The notes: generated from the letters alone by a model not told the origin. Numbered from the stretch's first letter, positions 36,694-49,300 are shown. The stretch: DNA of 64,000 nt from Spirodela intermedia (GCA_902729315.2 LR746270.1:2908501-2972500), one strand, 5' to 3'. Numbers and translations: made by a program.

Positions 36694-38337
36694 TGATAAG
36701 TCTTCATTATTATGAGTTAATAATTAGTAAATAATATAGTTTTAGCTTTAACTCATGAGAAATAAACTTATATTTGTGTTAAAGTGTGAAAAGTGATTTT
36801 TAATTGATTAACGTGATTTTTTGGGTAATTATGTGATTTTATATAAATTTATATGATTTTTGTAGTCTTACTTTTGAGATAAATAAAGAAAAAGAAATTA
36901 AAATAAAAATAAGACAAAATGGGGGGGGGGGGGGGGGACCTACCAGTCAGCCGGGCCTACAAGCAAGTTAGAAGTGCAGTCGGGGAGCAGCCACGAGCAA
37001 GGGCTCAAGCAACTTAGACCGATGGGGCACATATGCACTACTCCCTTTCCACGTCACCGATGGCCAACTACTTGTGGGGCAAGGAATGGTCGTACATGCA
37101 CGAGAAAGGGACTTGATCAAAAATCTGATATTACTATATATTTGCCAGAAACTTCAGCCCACAACCAATGTGGGACTAAATCCACATCACACTTTCCCCA
37201 AAAATGGTGGGGAAACTAGCACAGGTTCGAATCCTTCTAAAGCCAAAACTCATATTTTTTTATCTGATTATCACGACTTTCCTATAAATCGCCGGTGAAA
37301 GATTAAGTAATCAGAATTACTGAATCATCAACGAAAATCTTATCAACACAATTTGCGAAGCATTGTTACTAAAATTGTTGAACGATTCACAATAAAAAGA
37401 TTGCAAATCTATCAAGTAAAGTATCTCTAATTGATCGACGAACAAACTGTCATCGAGAAGAAGATGATCTGTCAAGAGATGAGTTGCCACCTCCTAAGAG
37501 CATATCAGATGCGATGAAGAGCCTTCTCTTGCTGCACGGACTTGAGGATGAAGCTCCCTAACATGCACTACATCTCTATCCAGCTCCTCTCCGTCGGGTG
37601 ACAATCGCTAGAGAGCCGCAAAGTCACTGTTTTTTTGCTCTATCGAGTGACAACTGCTGGAGACGATTCGATGACCCATTTTATTGATCTCTAGACTTCG
37701 CAAGGAAATCTAAAGATTGCCTATGTCATTTTTGTCTAATGAGAACCTTCAAGACTGTGGACACCACACGATGATCCTCTCAAACACTTAGGATTTTGGT
37801 GCATCATTGACGTATTCCCGCCGCGATGCCAGAACTCTATTTTTCTACTTTCAACTTAATTTTCATTTCATTTAGTGATAATTTGTTGATTTAAAATTTA
37901 CCAAGATATATTTCATTCTATTATGATTCTTCTAGCTTTTACAAATCTTAATTTGATCAATTAAATCATCTGTAATCACTTACGTCAGAATCATCGAGCA
38001 GAACTCTATTTTTGTCCGATTCATGTTTGTCAAGTGCTGACATTATCTTGATGTTTGTACCTTTATTTTCCTTTTTCATAAATTTAAAAAAAAAATCATT
38101 TTTTAATATAAAATTTAAAAAAAATAGCATTCTTTGAGTAAAATTATAAATAATTACCAGATATTATATTACATTCTTGTGATCAACTTAAAAATTTAAT
38201 GTTATTTTTGGAAGTTTTCTTGAATTATAATTGATATATTTTTTCAGAAATACTTTTAAATATCTGAAAATTCGTATTTTCTAGTTTTATAAATTTTAAA
38301 TTTACATGATTTACTATACAACAACTAAGTCACGTCA
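36694..38337 (+). mobile_element. Solo LTR with perfect 5 bp target-site duplication
   Basis: The 1644 bp element runs from TGATAAGTC to AAGTCACGTCA. It is directly flanked by AGAAA at 36689-36693 and AGAAA at 38338-38342. A TATA-like CTATAAAT lies at 37282-37289. A G17 run is at 36921-36937. No internal retroelement domains adjoin it on either side. A second, inverted copy lies at 30164-31903. LTR ends plus a perfect 5 bp duplication fit a solo LTR left by LTR-LTR recombination. Confidence 0.88.
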
Positions 38338-38342
38338 AGAAA

Positions 38343-39159
38343 CTACTCAAAGGTTTTAGTGGCTTCATCTCCTACAAAGCCACATTCCATTAGACTGATG
38401 GTCTTCCTTCTCATGTGCTCTCTCCAAAGCATCAGATCTTTCTCCCACCATAAGACTACTTCATCACTCCTACAAGTAATAATTAGTCTATTGCATCGCA
38501 GCCGTAAGTGAACTGCCCATGACTTGAGGCATAAATGTCTAAAATCACTAAAAAATGATTAGAAAAATCATGAAAGCATATTCAATGTCTATAATAATCC
38601 TACCCAAATGTGTAGGAGAAGATTAATCTAATAAAATTATAATAAATATTTAAAATTTTAAGATACCTTGAAACATGTTAAAAATCATAAAGATCAATGT
38701 GAACAACATATTAATAATATCATAGAAAATTAAAATTAACTAAGTTAAGGTGTATTCCAACACATTATTCATGTGTTATCACTCTAATACCTAATGATAT
38801 AAACCTAGGTTTCATTGACCCTTCTCGTGCTCCCATAACAAGGGATAGCAAATAATTCCCCTGACATTCAAGGTATAACGATAGTGGAGAAAGGAAGAAT
38901 GATAGGTCTTGAGGGAAAAGAGAATATAATACTAAGTATTGAAGAGAGAAGGAGAAAAGCAAGAAGACATTAGTGGAATTGAATATTGGATGAACAATAA
39001 CTCAATGCTGGATGTTGACAACTTGTGTTACTATTCCTCCTTCACAGATGACTTCGTGGGAGGAGAAAGACACCAAAGAACCACGAGAACTTGTGGATCT
39101 CCATAACACAACAGGACTTGTAAACAATAATAATGAAATGCAAACAATGACTCTAGAGT

Positions 39160-39193
<34 letters not shown>

Positions 39194-39440
39194 AGAGGAC
39201 AAGAGGCCAATCTCCCATGAAGCACTCAATGGCTTTCGACTCGAGACAATGAACTCCCTTCCTCCTCCCTATTATATTCTTAAATAAGTGATAACATGGA
39301 CAGTTACCTATTGTTAAATCATGTCTCCCACATTCTCCAGAGTAAATGCTTGAGCGACAGGAGTTAAAACGAGGCATCCATTATGTGGTTTTGACCATTT
39401 CTTTCCTAGCATGTGGAGAGCCTCTGAGGGTCTACCATAG
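38343..39440. other. Intergenic sequence left of GnT-II copy 1
   Basis: AT-rich sequence, then a (GA)n tract at about 39163-39190. No coding block was recognised. Confidence 0.5.
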
Positions 39441-39441
39441 A

Positions 39442-39705
<264 letters not shown>

Positions 39706-39724
39706 ACTGAAAATTTCTTTGGTG

Positions 39725-42165
39725 CACTGATAGACATATTGCTCTCTTTAATAATTTGGCCCATGATCTTAACGGGCACTACCCCTTATCTTCATGAAGT
39801 GAAAATGGGGAAAGTACTTCCTTATGAGGGCATTTTTTTCACATCATTCAGAATAGACAAAATGCTCCCAGTCATAATAATAACATCAATCCAAGCAGAT
39901 CTTTTTTCAAATTATCCGTGTCAAAATTATAATTAAAATAAAATTTTATTAGCCCCTCTTAATTTTAAAGCTGGGCTCAAACACTATTTGGAGAAAAAGG
40001 GCTCCAATATTCAATTTCTTATAGTATGGCGGGGTTAAAATTTCATTCTGGTCAACTGGCATCATCCCCAGGGCAGAGAGGGAAAGATAGCCTTTATAGA
40101 GATAGAGAGAGAGAGGCAGACAGATAGAGAGAGAAATTAAATGCCATTAAATAATTGGGCTACGGTAACCTCCCTTGGAGAGACTAACAGGGAACACCGC
40201 TTAAAACTCCACGGCTGTTCCAAGTGACGGTGAAGTGAGTGGAAGGTAACCGCACCGAAATCTAACCGTTTGACGTTGAAGTCTTCGGCGAAGAAAGGGA
40301 AGAGACGGGAGATTCTTCTCCCCAGCTGCCGTCTCCCCACCAGCTTTCTCTATCCCTCCTCCCCCCCGGTGGAGTTCGGCTTCTTCCTGATCCATCCACT
40401 GCACCAGCGCAGAAGGTTGGTTAGCCCGTCTGTAAGGAAATCTCCAGATGGTTTTGGTTCATCTCCCTTCCTTGGGAGGATCGGCGATGTAGGGTTTTAG
40501 TTCCTAGATTTTCCTTGATTCAACCCAGGACCCTGACGGGTGATGGTTGGTTAGCCCCTGTCTGTACCTGTTTTCTTCTGCTTGTTTTTTGAAGCAACTG
40601 TTGGGGTATTCGATAGTTGAGTATCTGTAGCTGTTGTTCCGTATTCGCTTCGTTGATGCACGATTCGCTCGTGGATTCCGTTGGAGGAGAAGGTGATGAT
40701 TATGGCGTCCTTTAGGAGATCTAGAATGAGGAATTATGGGTTCCGGAGGCTAATCCCGGCTATTTCGACAGCTCTCGTCGTGGTTTCCCTCGTGGCCTTC
40801 ACTATCGGCACGACTGGAATCCTCAGTTTTATTCGTGGTTGGCCTGATTCGGCCGATGAAATTTCCTCTTTCTCCGATGCCTGTCTGGAACTTGATGTGC
40901 AGGAGAAGCCGAAGCTACCAACACAACCAGCACTGTCTCTGCGCTTGGGGAAGAAGAATCTTCTACCACCGAGGAACTTAGATCTCTTCCCGAAGCTCGC
41001 AAGGGGGCATGTCAAGATCGTCCTATACGTTCACAACCGTCCGCAATATCTCCAGGTAGTTGTTGATAGTTTATCAAAAGTGGAAGGGATAGGGGAGACC
41101 TTGCTCATTGTCAGCCATGATGGATACTTCGAAGAAATGGATAAAATTGTAAAGAACATCAAATTCTGCCAAGTGAAGCAGATCTATGCTCCATTCTCTC
41201 CGCATCTGTTCCCGAATAGTTTTCCGGGGGTTTCTCCCGGGGATTGCGTTGGGAAAGATAGTCAGCTGAAGTGTGAAGGGAATGCTGACCAGTATGGGAA
41301 CCATCGCTCCCCGAAGATTGTATCCTTGAAGCATCATTGGTGGTGGATGATGAACACTGTGTGGGATGGTCTAGAGGAGACAAGGGGATTTTTAGGGCAT
41401 ATTCTCTTCATAGAAGAGGATCATTTCATCCTACCCAATGCTTACAGAAGTATTGAACTGCTGATAAACCTGAAAGCTAGGAAATGCCCCGACTGCTTTG
41501 CTGCAAACTTGGCACCCTCTGATGTGAGCTCAAAGGGAGAAGGGTGGGAGAATTTGATTGCAGAGAGAATTGGCAATGTCGGTTATGCCTTCAACAAGTC
41601 AATTTGGAGGAAGATCCACTCAAAGGCTAGACACTTCTGCACATTTGATGAATATAATTGGGATATAACAATGGGTGCAATTTATCCTTCATTTGGGACT
41701 CCTGTTTATACTCTACGCGGCCCCAGAAGAAGTGCAGTACACTTTGGTAAATGCGGCCTGCATCAAGGGCAAGGAACTGGGGGCACCTGCATTGACAATG
41801 GTGTGCCAAAGTTTGAAGTGGAGGAGATTGATTATACGGTAAACATTAAACTATCCTGGGATGTCTACTTTCTCAAGCAAGGTGGCAATTCAGAAGGATT
41901 TAAAGGTTGGGGAGGGTGGGGCGACAAGAGAGATCACGAACTTTGCTTGAGTTTTGCATACATGTACCACAATCTTTCTTCATCCTTGTGTTGAAGACCT
42001 GTAACCGGGAGTTCATTGCCATGTTTTGCACCTGGCGGTGTTGATACAAAATCTAACATGGATTAGTATCACTTGTAGTTTTATCGCTCACCTTTACAGG
42101 AAAATACAGGCCCACCGTTGAGGTTTCTTCCGATCTTTTCTTGATCTGCTCTCTCATCGATAATG
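39725..42165 (+). repeat. GnT-II duplication unit, copy 1
   Basis: Collinear with 55730-57965. Homology starts in the far 5' flank (AAAATGCTCCCAGT, ATCCAAGCAG), resumes after about 190 bp unique to this copy (about 39935-40125), covers the 5' UTR and coding exon, and ends in the 3' UTR near CTGCTCTCTCATCGAT. Just beyond 42165 the sequence switches to the RKD-derived duplication. Confidence 0.88.
40702..41994 (+). CDS. Alpha-1,6-mannosyl-glycoprotein 2-beta-N-acetylglucosaminyltransferase (GnT-II), copy 1
   Basis: Single-exon gene of 430 residues from the ATG at 40702; another in-frame ATG lies at 40696. GnT-II adds GlcNAc from UDP-GlcNAc to the alpha-1,6 mannose of N-glycans in the medial Golgi. 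The protein has a short basic cytosolic tail (FRRSRMRNYGFRRL), a transmembrane anchor at about 17-37, a stem and a lumenal catalytic domain. The domain shows KIVLYVHNRPQYL, SHDGYF, KHHWWWMMN, the metal/donor motif in LFIEEDHF (about 238-240), CPDCFAANLAPSD, TLRGPRRSAVHFGKCGLHQG and GWGGWGDKRD. Compared with copy 2 it lacks one residue after DITM (Trp region) and one near FLKQGG, both in-frame. The gene is otherwise intact. It lies within a duplicated unit including about 560 bp of conserved 5' UTR/promoter. Confidence 0.94.
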   Translation: MASFRRSRMRNYGFRRLIPAISTALVVVSLVAFTIGTTGILSFIRGWPDSADEISSFSDACLELDVQEKPKLPTQPALSLRLGKKNLLPPRNLDLFPKLARGHVKIVLYVHNRPQYLQVVVDSLSKVEGIGETLLIVSHDGYFEEMDKIVKNIKFCQVKQIYAPFSPHLFPNSFPGVSPGDCVGKDSQLKCEGNADQYGNHRSPKIVSLKHHWWWMMNTVWDGLEETRGFLGHILFIEEDHFILPNAYRSIELLINLKARKCPDCFAANLAPSDVSSKGEGWENLIAERIGNVGYAFNKSIWRKIHSKARHFCTFDEYNWDITMGAIYPSFGTPVYTLRGPRRSAVHFGKCGLHQGQGTGGTCIDNGVPKFEVEEIDYTVNIKLSWDVYFLKQGGNSEGFKGWGGWGDKRDHELCLSFAYMYHNLSSSLC

Positions 42166-42566
42166 TCTCACATGAACGCGAACATGGATAAAGAAGAAAC
42201 CAAAAACCTAGTCATTCCAAAGAACACCCTTGAATGCTAGAATAAAGTAAGCCAGCCGAGGGAGAAATAGAGAGATCAATCTTTGACAACACTGGCAAAA
42301 AACCATTTCCAAACCACCGAGAACCCTTGAACTCTTGACTTGAATCAATTTATCGATGAGTAGACAGAGATCGGTTGTGGATACTATGGTTAAACAAAAA
42401 ATGAAAACTATAGACCATCCAGATAAAACTCCTGAAAGCAAGATCAAACTCAACTACACACGAGAGAGAGAGAGAGAAGGATCAACTAGTTTAAAGTAAT
42501 CAACTGTATATGGAAACAAGGAGAAATCCTTGAATGGCATACTCGGACTAAACTACTTACGAGATT

Positions 42567-42604
<38 letters not shown>

Positions 42605-42791
42605 GAGAGAGAGAACACAAACATTGTTCACAAAACCCTTCAAAAACGACAAGATCTTTCACACGGAGAAATCCAAAACAGTGGAAAAACCCAAATCACC
42701 TGTACAATGACATGGAGAAATCTCCTGAATCTCCATGGATCAACAGATCAAAGCGGTTAAATTGTAGATATAACGGCAGTCTAAGTCTCTA

Positions 42792-43432
42792 GTAGGACCC
42801 TGCTCCCTTGTTGACCAATATTGGAGTCACCAAAATAATCAAAGCTGATACTTGCCTTGTACTCCAGGTAACCAAATAGTAGAGAGAGAATGAACGCGAA
42901 ACGTGGCTGACTGGAATTAAATAATTGATGGACAGTACTTGCTACAATAAAAGATGATGGCCCATGACGATGCTCACTATTCCTCTCCCACGGCTCAACA
43001 GAGAGAGGGACTGTTGAGATTAGAAGAATCAGATAATTGCATGGCTTCCTCAATTGACAGGACTTTTGAACAGTAACAAGAGAGAGAGAGATAGTGACAT
43101 GAAGACTCAAGTGAGACAGAGAAGGGAGAGAGTAATGACGAGAGTAGAGAGATAGAAAGAGAGAAGGATATTGAGAGGGCCAGAGAACCCAACAGTGGAT
43201 GCCTCTCCCGTGAGACGAGCAGTCTCGCACTCTTCTAACTTTCTTCCCACCCTCTTCCCTGCTCCACTTCTCTTCCATTTGTAGGTGATAAATAAGGCAA
43301 TTGGCCAGTGGTGCAACATGGACCAGATATTCCACCCAAGAAAAATGTGAACTCGGAGGTAGGTTGAGCTGAGAACTTCGTGATTTTGACCTCTTCTTCC
43401 AAGGTATGCGGATGATGTCCGCGGGCGGGTCT
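42792..43432. mobile_element. Candidate insertion in duplication copy B
   Basis: About 640 bp absent from copy A separates sequences that are nearly adjacent there. The outer ends, TAGGACCC on the left and the reverse complement TTAGACCC on the right, are imperfect inverted matches, as in a small DNA transposon or MITE. A minus-strand open frame spans it but includes GA/CT-rich sequence and shows no known domain. Target-site duplication is unclear. Confidence 0.4.
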
Positions 43433-43482
43433 AATAGTTTCATTCGTAGAAAGGTGGAATTCTATTTCCTCCTAGGATTAAC

Positions 43483-43772
43483 GCCTACATGAACCACATC
43501 ATGAAGAATATTGCAACTGTTGCAGTCGGCTCCCAAGAATGGGATCAGAGTTACAATGATGGGGAAGCATACCCATCGTTGCCGCAGCTGGCCACATTGT
43601 CTCCCATGAGCGTGGGCTCTGGGGGTGGTGGCAGTCCATCCCTAGAGAGCGAACAAGAAAGAAGTTCACATAGCTCACTTCCTTTGGAAGAGTCCAAGAG
43701 ACGAAAGACGTCGTCAATCGCCTCCATTCTCGGCAAGTCACCGATGCAAAAGTAGGCTTCTTCCATTTGCAT
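43483..43772 (-). pseudogene. Broken RKD exon 1 copy
   Basis: The minus strand reads MQMEEAYFCIGD, DDVFRLLDSSKGSELCELL and GLPPPPEP, matching exon 1 of the RKD gene (EEIDEVFRLLDSPKGRELCELL, GLPPPPEP). A frameshift then brings a stop (TTGTAA), after which the family sequence continues in another frame (CNSCNILHDVVHVG against CSRCHILRDVIHAG). The exon 1 donor GGTAATCC is changed to GTTAATCC, and none of the later five exons is found nearby. The promoter-side TATA-like motif (43864-43873) is retained. Confidence 0.85.
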
Positions 43773-43922
43773 GGAGGAATGGATGTAGGGTTGAGGAAAC
43801 ATGTTGGTCAGAGATTCCGTGTGTCCCCTCGTGCTCCTTCTTTCCCTCTAAGTAGGCGCCTAGATTTTATTTAGGCACCGTGGAGTCCTTTTGCAAGGGT
43901 TTATCCTCTTATGATAGTAACT

Positions 43923-43924
<2 letters not shown>

Positions 43925-43958
<34 letters not shown>
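43925..43958. repeat. (AC)n microsatellite
   Basis: About 17 AC repeats in the promoter-side part of duplication copy B. The equivalent place in copy A (about 28415-28450) has GA-rich sequence instead. Confidence 0.95.
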
Positions 43959-43959
<1 letters not shown>

Positions 43960-44690
43960 TTGAGAGTAGCCAACTTGTCTGCCATAGGATAGCAGACAAC
44001 TCTAGATGTTAGATAAATTGTTGTGATAACCATTCGTATTAAAAAAATTATTTTGTTTTCTCAAGGGATGGTTTTTCCGATTTTCAAACGACATCATATT
44101 CAGGGAAGTTCTATCTTGGTTTGCTCTCGACTTGGCTCCAAAACCCAACATATTTGCCACCTGCAAATGAGACTTGCCCATGGATTCTATCCTATTCTAT
44201 ATCTGGACATATGTAAACTCTATATACTCAATAATGAGATAATAATTTGTTTTCTGGTGGGCTAGGAATATAACTCTCATTGATTCGACCACATTCTTCA
44301 GAGTTTAAATTTATAACAAAATCTCTCTTTAAATGAATCTATAGGAATATGTTAGATAAATGTTTTGGCAAGAAACAAGCTGGAGCATGGAAATACTGTG
44401 AAAGAGTACTGTATGATGTGACCCATCTGGGCCTATCCAATCTGCAACATGCTCTGCTCATGCTTTAGTTCTTTGTTAACCTACCATAAGTGGACATGTT
44501 CTATGTAACCCATACACAGCCTGCCATTAAAGCAAGAGAGGGGAATTTGTCAACTTCATGACATCCAAGCTCTAGGTTATCTCTTAAGATGAGATTTTTT
44601 ATTAAGAGAAGGCTACAATTAACACTTGGAATGTAAAGTAACTCATCACAAACTTGGGAGTATTAATAATTCATTGATAGCTTGTAAGTG

Positions 44691-45972
44691 GGATTTTTTT
44701 CATATCCACTTTTTTAACAATATGGAAACTATAAAGTCTTTGTTGAATGTGTTGATGCCCTTAGTTTTAATACTATAAGAAAAAAGTATTTATTTGCTTA
44801 CTGAATATTCAATAAGTTTCATGAGAGCTTGTGATAAATGTTTAATATTTCTATGGTGTTTAAGTTGTATAATATTCATGCTCTTGTGATTTTATAGCTA
44901 ACAAATGAATCCAAGGAGTAAATCTTTGAGATCTTTATATGTTGGATCTAATGCAACGTCCTAGAGCTCATATAAAATTACAAGAAATTGAGTGCTATCA
45001 CATGTGATAAAATATTCAGAAAAATATAAAAATAGTATAGACACTAACAAGTATTGAACTTGGAATCTGAACAATGATAAGCTCAGAAGCCTTAGTGAAG
45101 AAACAAGAAAGATGTGAAAATAACAAGCTTCAAAATAAAAAACAAGGTCAATGACCCATAGAATGGGCAATAGGAAGATTTTTGAATCCGCATGACTATT
45201 ATTCAACACACAAAATAACCAGCACATTAAAGAATAAGTGAAAAAAAATATGAAGAGAAGACAATGATTATCAAATTAGTCTCTAGCATCTATCTATGTT
45301 CCAAAGAATATATTTCTTGCCTAATCAAGATTCAGCTATCACAAGCTTCAATAGATAATAGAACACTACATCAATTTATCATTCAATGTTGTCGATTCAA
45401 AGTAATATTTTTCTCAAAGGTTAACACTCACCATTTAGCCCTTAGGTATTGGGGTGGTAAGAGGAAGATGTATGGATTAAAGTAAGTGATGTTAAGAGCT
45501 GGTTATGCTTTGAAGGATGAGTTCTTTGAAGAAACTGAACTAATATGGTTGGGTTGTTGATCTCATTAAAATCAAGTGTATTTCCAAGTGAAAAGAGTAA
45601 ATTCTAATAGAAATGATCTTCTGAGACTAGAAGTAGTCAAGTGAAGGGTGAACTAATATAAAAGTCTTGGTGTCCTTTGTAGTGAAGAGAGAATCATGTT
45701 AGAACTTATATAGAGAGAGAAAAAAACATTGACTAAACCCACATTGAGAAAGAAAGACCTGTAAGAAAACTAGTGTCAACACATCCACTAATAGACAAAA
45801 AATAAGAATTAATAAGAAGCCATAGAAATCCAATTCAATCCCCCTTCTTAGTGTTTCACATAGCCTCAGTTGAACTTACAAAATGATCACTAGAAGTTAA
45901 TATTAATTTATTCCAAGAAGAAATGAGTTCATCTTCATTTGAGTTTGGATTCTACATTAGATTTATCCAATG

Positions 45973-46043
<71 letters not shown>

Positions 46044-46300
46044 ACCTCCCATCCTCCCTAGCTCCCTCTCTCTTCCTCTATCTTCTCATGGTGAGAGAGA
46101 ACCTTAGGCATATTTTCTCATCACATAGTTGCTTGTGATGGTAATGATATAATAGTATATTTAAGCTTCAATAGATGATAACATTAGTTTTTACTTTCTT
46201 GATGTATACAGCACTTGATCCAAAGTTGAAAATAAATTTATTCATGTTCATCATGTCATCTATAACAAATGCCATATCACAATGAGTAAAACCAGATGAT
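44691..46300. repeat. AT-rich spacer with a (CT)n microsatellite
   Basis: No gene recognised. A pure CT tract spans about 45975-46041, and the overlapping Ser/Leu open frame is an artefact. The rest is AT-rich, probably decayed repeats. Confidence 0.6.
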
Positions 46301-49300
46301 TAAAATTGTTAAACTTGCTTATACCAAATTATATAACCACTTATTCTAGGGATATATGGAAGAACCCATTTTACTAATTCAAGATGATAAATTGAAGGAC
46401 AAAGCACAAATATTGAAACCATGCTCACTAGAAATATCATATTACCCCACCTATGAGCCCAATACATCATATAACAAACCAAGCTTCTATATAAATATAA
46501 TTTATTATTGTTCATCCATCATCGATATATGACAAGATTTATTATCATGAGTGTTATTCAAAGTAAAACAAGATTCTTAATTTCAACATATTAAACTAAT
46601 TTAGTAAATATATTGTACACTTTTCTTGAGAAATAAATATTAACCATAATGAGTTAAGAAAAAAATGAAGATTGAGAAAAAATTAAAGCAAACCCAAATT
46701 CATCATATTGAATCCACTAATTGTAGAAGCTTTACATTCACTAGCTAGATAGAGATGAATCAATTGATATCATATCATCTGCATAGTTTCACACAAAGAC
46801 AAATGATAACATACTTTTCTTTCTTCTAGTTAGAAAGGGTTAGCTCACTCTACAATGCCCTTTGGTACTTGCTTCAGTCCATAGTGTCCTTTTCAACTTA
46901 TAGGCATTACTCGTTTTGACTTCAATGTCAAATTATTTCTAGTGCTCAATATACACACACCTCCATGTAAATAATCATCTAGAAATACAAATTTAGCATC
47001 AAACAGAAATATTGACCATTTTATTCGTGATTATTAGTAAAACAATCTATAATTCAAATCTAATAGTTATAAAAAAGTTTTTAAATAATCAAATAACATA
47101 TTATTCTACATGGCTTTTTACAACCAGCTGTCTTATATTTTTGCACACTTCCATCCAGATTATTTTCACTATATCGACATATTTTAGCCTAAATTTTAAT
47201 TTTCAGCTCATAAACCCATGTGTCATTCTTCTCAATTGAAGTTATTTCCTCCATAACTTTCTCACGTTTCTCTTTCCTTAGAAAATTTTCATATCTCATT
47301 GGTTCTGTAGGCATGAAATAAAAATAAATGATACAAATATTTTCTTTTAAAATATCATTTTTCTTAAAAGAGTACATCGGCTGGAGTTAAATGCATTATC
47401 ACAATTAGCACTGCATAATATCTTAGAGACTCTATCCATAAAACTCTTGATGAACAAAAATCTTCAAGTGTTGCAACTTACTCGATTTGTGTTCTCCCTC
47501 GATTATTTTTTATAAAATGCACATATTGACATGAACTTTTCTCCCAATTCTAAAAATTATATTGTCAAAGATAATGCTACAAGAAATAGGTAATTTTTAG
47601 GTATATGACTATATAAATGATAAGCCTTACTTTCATCACTATAGCTAACAAAAATCTATCTTCCATTACATCTCTCTAAAATGACTCATTGTGAAGTATG
47701 GTACAAAAGGAAGCCCAATGTGAGTAATTTCAAAAAAGCAAAATTTGCATCATCTCTTTATTGCTCCAGTCAATTGTGGTAAATAAATATTTCTTTAGTA
47801 ATTAAATAGTCATTGGTACTAGTTCCACCTAAAAAATATTGGGAAGTAGTTTATGACTTAGCATGCTATGAGCTCTTTTCACCATATTTCTATTATTCCT
47901 CTCAATAGTATTCCTGGCTGTCAAGTATAACCTAATGTATTTTTCACAGAAATAATTAATTTCATTAGATAAAAATTCTCTGCTCTATCAATGTGAAATG
48001 TCTTTATTGCAAACCTAACTGCCATTTTTTCAACTGCCTTGAAACTCCAAAAAAACCTTATTTTTTTCTCCAAAAAATATGTATACCTCATCAGCGTAAG
48101 ATCATTAGATGAAAATAAAAATACTTTTTAACTAAAGATGCAGTTCTCATTTGATCAAAAATATCAGAACATATGATTTCAAGAGTAAACCTTGCTCTGA
48201 TGTTTTCATTTTCCATAAATAGACCCTTCACGAATAATATTATTAGTAGCAATACAAGTTAAAGCAAGAATAGTTTTTTCTAAATTAGTAGTTTCAATCT
48301 ATTAAAATTTAAATGGCAATAACATAAATGAACAAGCTGAAGAATCACCATATCCTTTCAAAACCATAACAAAACAGGTCTTGAAATAACAAGTAGAAAC
48401 ATCATTTTTCCAGCCTTAGTGATGAACATACCACACATGTTTCCTCTCCTACTTTTGATAACATACATGTTATATTCAAAATAAAATGTATAGCCCTATT
48501 GTATTGATGAACTCAAACTAAGATATGTGTCAATTTAAGAATAAAATATACGTACTGTACAAACCTTTTATACTTGAATTTTTTTTATTCCAATAACTTT
48601 AATTTGAATACTCTTCTAATCTCCAACTTGAATTTTCTACTTTGTGGATTTATCCTTCATTGTAATTACTACTTGTAGCTTGTAGAAAGCATACAACAAA
48701 TTTATCATTTTCTGGTGTCACTGAAGGGAGAAAAACATCACCCTTGACATTTTCCTCTACTACATTTACTTGCCTGTTTGCTTTTGTCAATGATTCCCTT
48801 CAATGCGCATATAATTTCTGCAAAAATGGCATTTAGATTGACTTGTAATTTCCTTCAGTAGCATTGGTTTGGTTCTTTGTATTTTTTCAATAATTTGCTT
48901 CAGTATGTCCACATTCTTTTATGAAAATAATATTGTATAATCTTGTAACTTAGTTTTTGTTGCTTATTGTCAATACCAAAATGCTTTTGTTGCCCAAATC
49001 CTCCTCCACATTCAAAATATGATAACCTCCTCGATCTCACTTTTTTTTCTAATGTCACTAATTTCAAGGGCCTTCACCATTCATCTATAATTTCAACATT
49101 TATCTGGAGTGTAAGCTCTAAGGTTTTTTCTATGAACCTATTCATACTTTATTCATTTGCTAGTAGAGAATTCGTTAGTTTATTTTGATAATAAATAGAT
49201 GAATCTTTACATGATTCAATAACAGTCACAATGTAATCAAATTTAGAAGGTTTCTCAACTATCTTATTTTCTGTAAGTTTTTCTCCAAGTAATCTCAGCT

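Larger units (their letters stand above)
42185..44690. repeat. Segmental duplication, copy B (RKD-derived)
   Basis: Direct-orientation counterpart of 27370-29520, interrupted by about 640 bp unique sequence (about 42792-43432). It carries the start of intron 1, exon 1, promoter and upstream flank. It begins within about 20 bp of the end of the GnT-II copy 1 homology and holds none of the later RKD exons. Confidence 0.85.

Noticed and set aside
40681-40701. Start of GnT-II copy 1 at a TTG codon
   Set aside because: The frame is open upstream but plant genes normally start at ATG; the ATG at 40702 (or 40696) is preferred. In copy 2 the GTG at 56468 was rejected for 56492.
42781-43443. 220-residue minus-strand frame as a gene
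   Set aside because: It coincides with an insertion in a duplicated intron, contains GA/CT-rich stretches and has no recognised domain.
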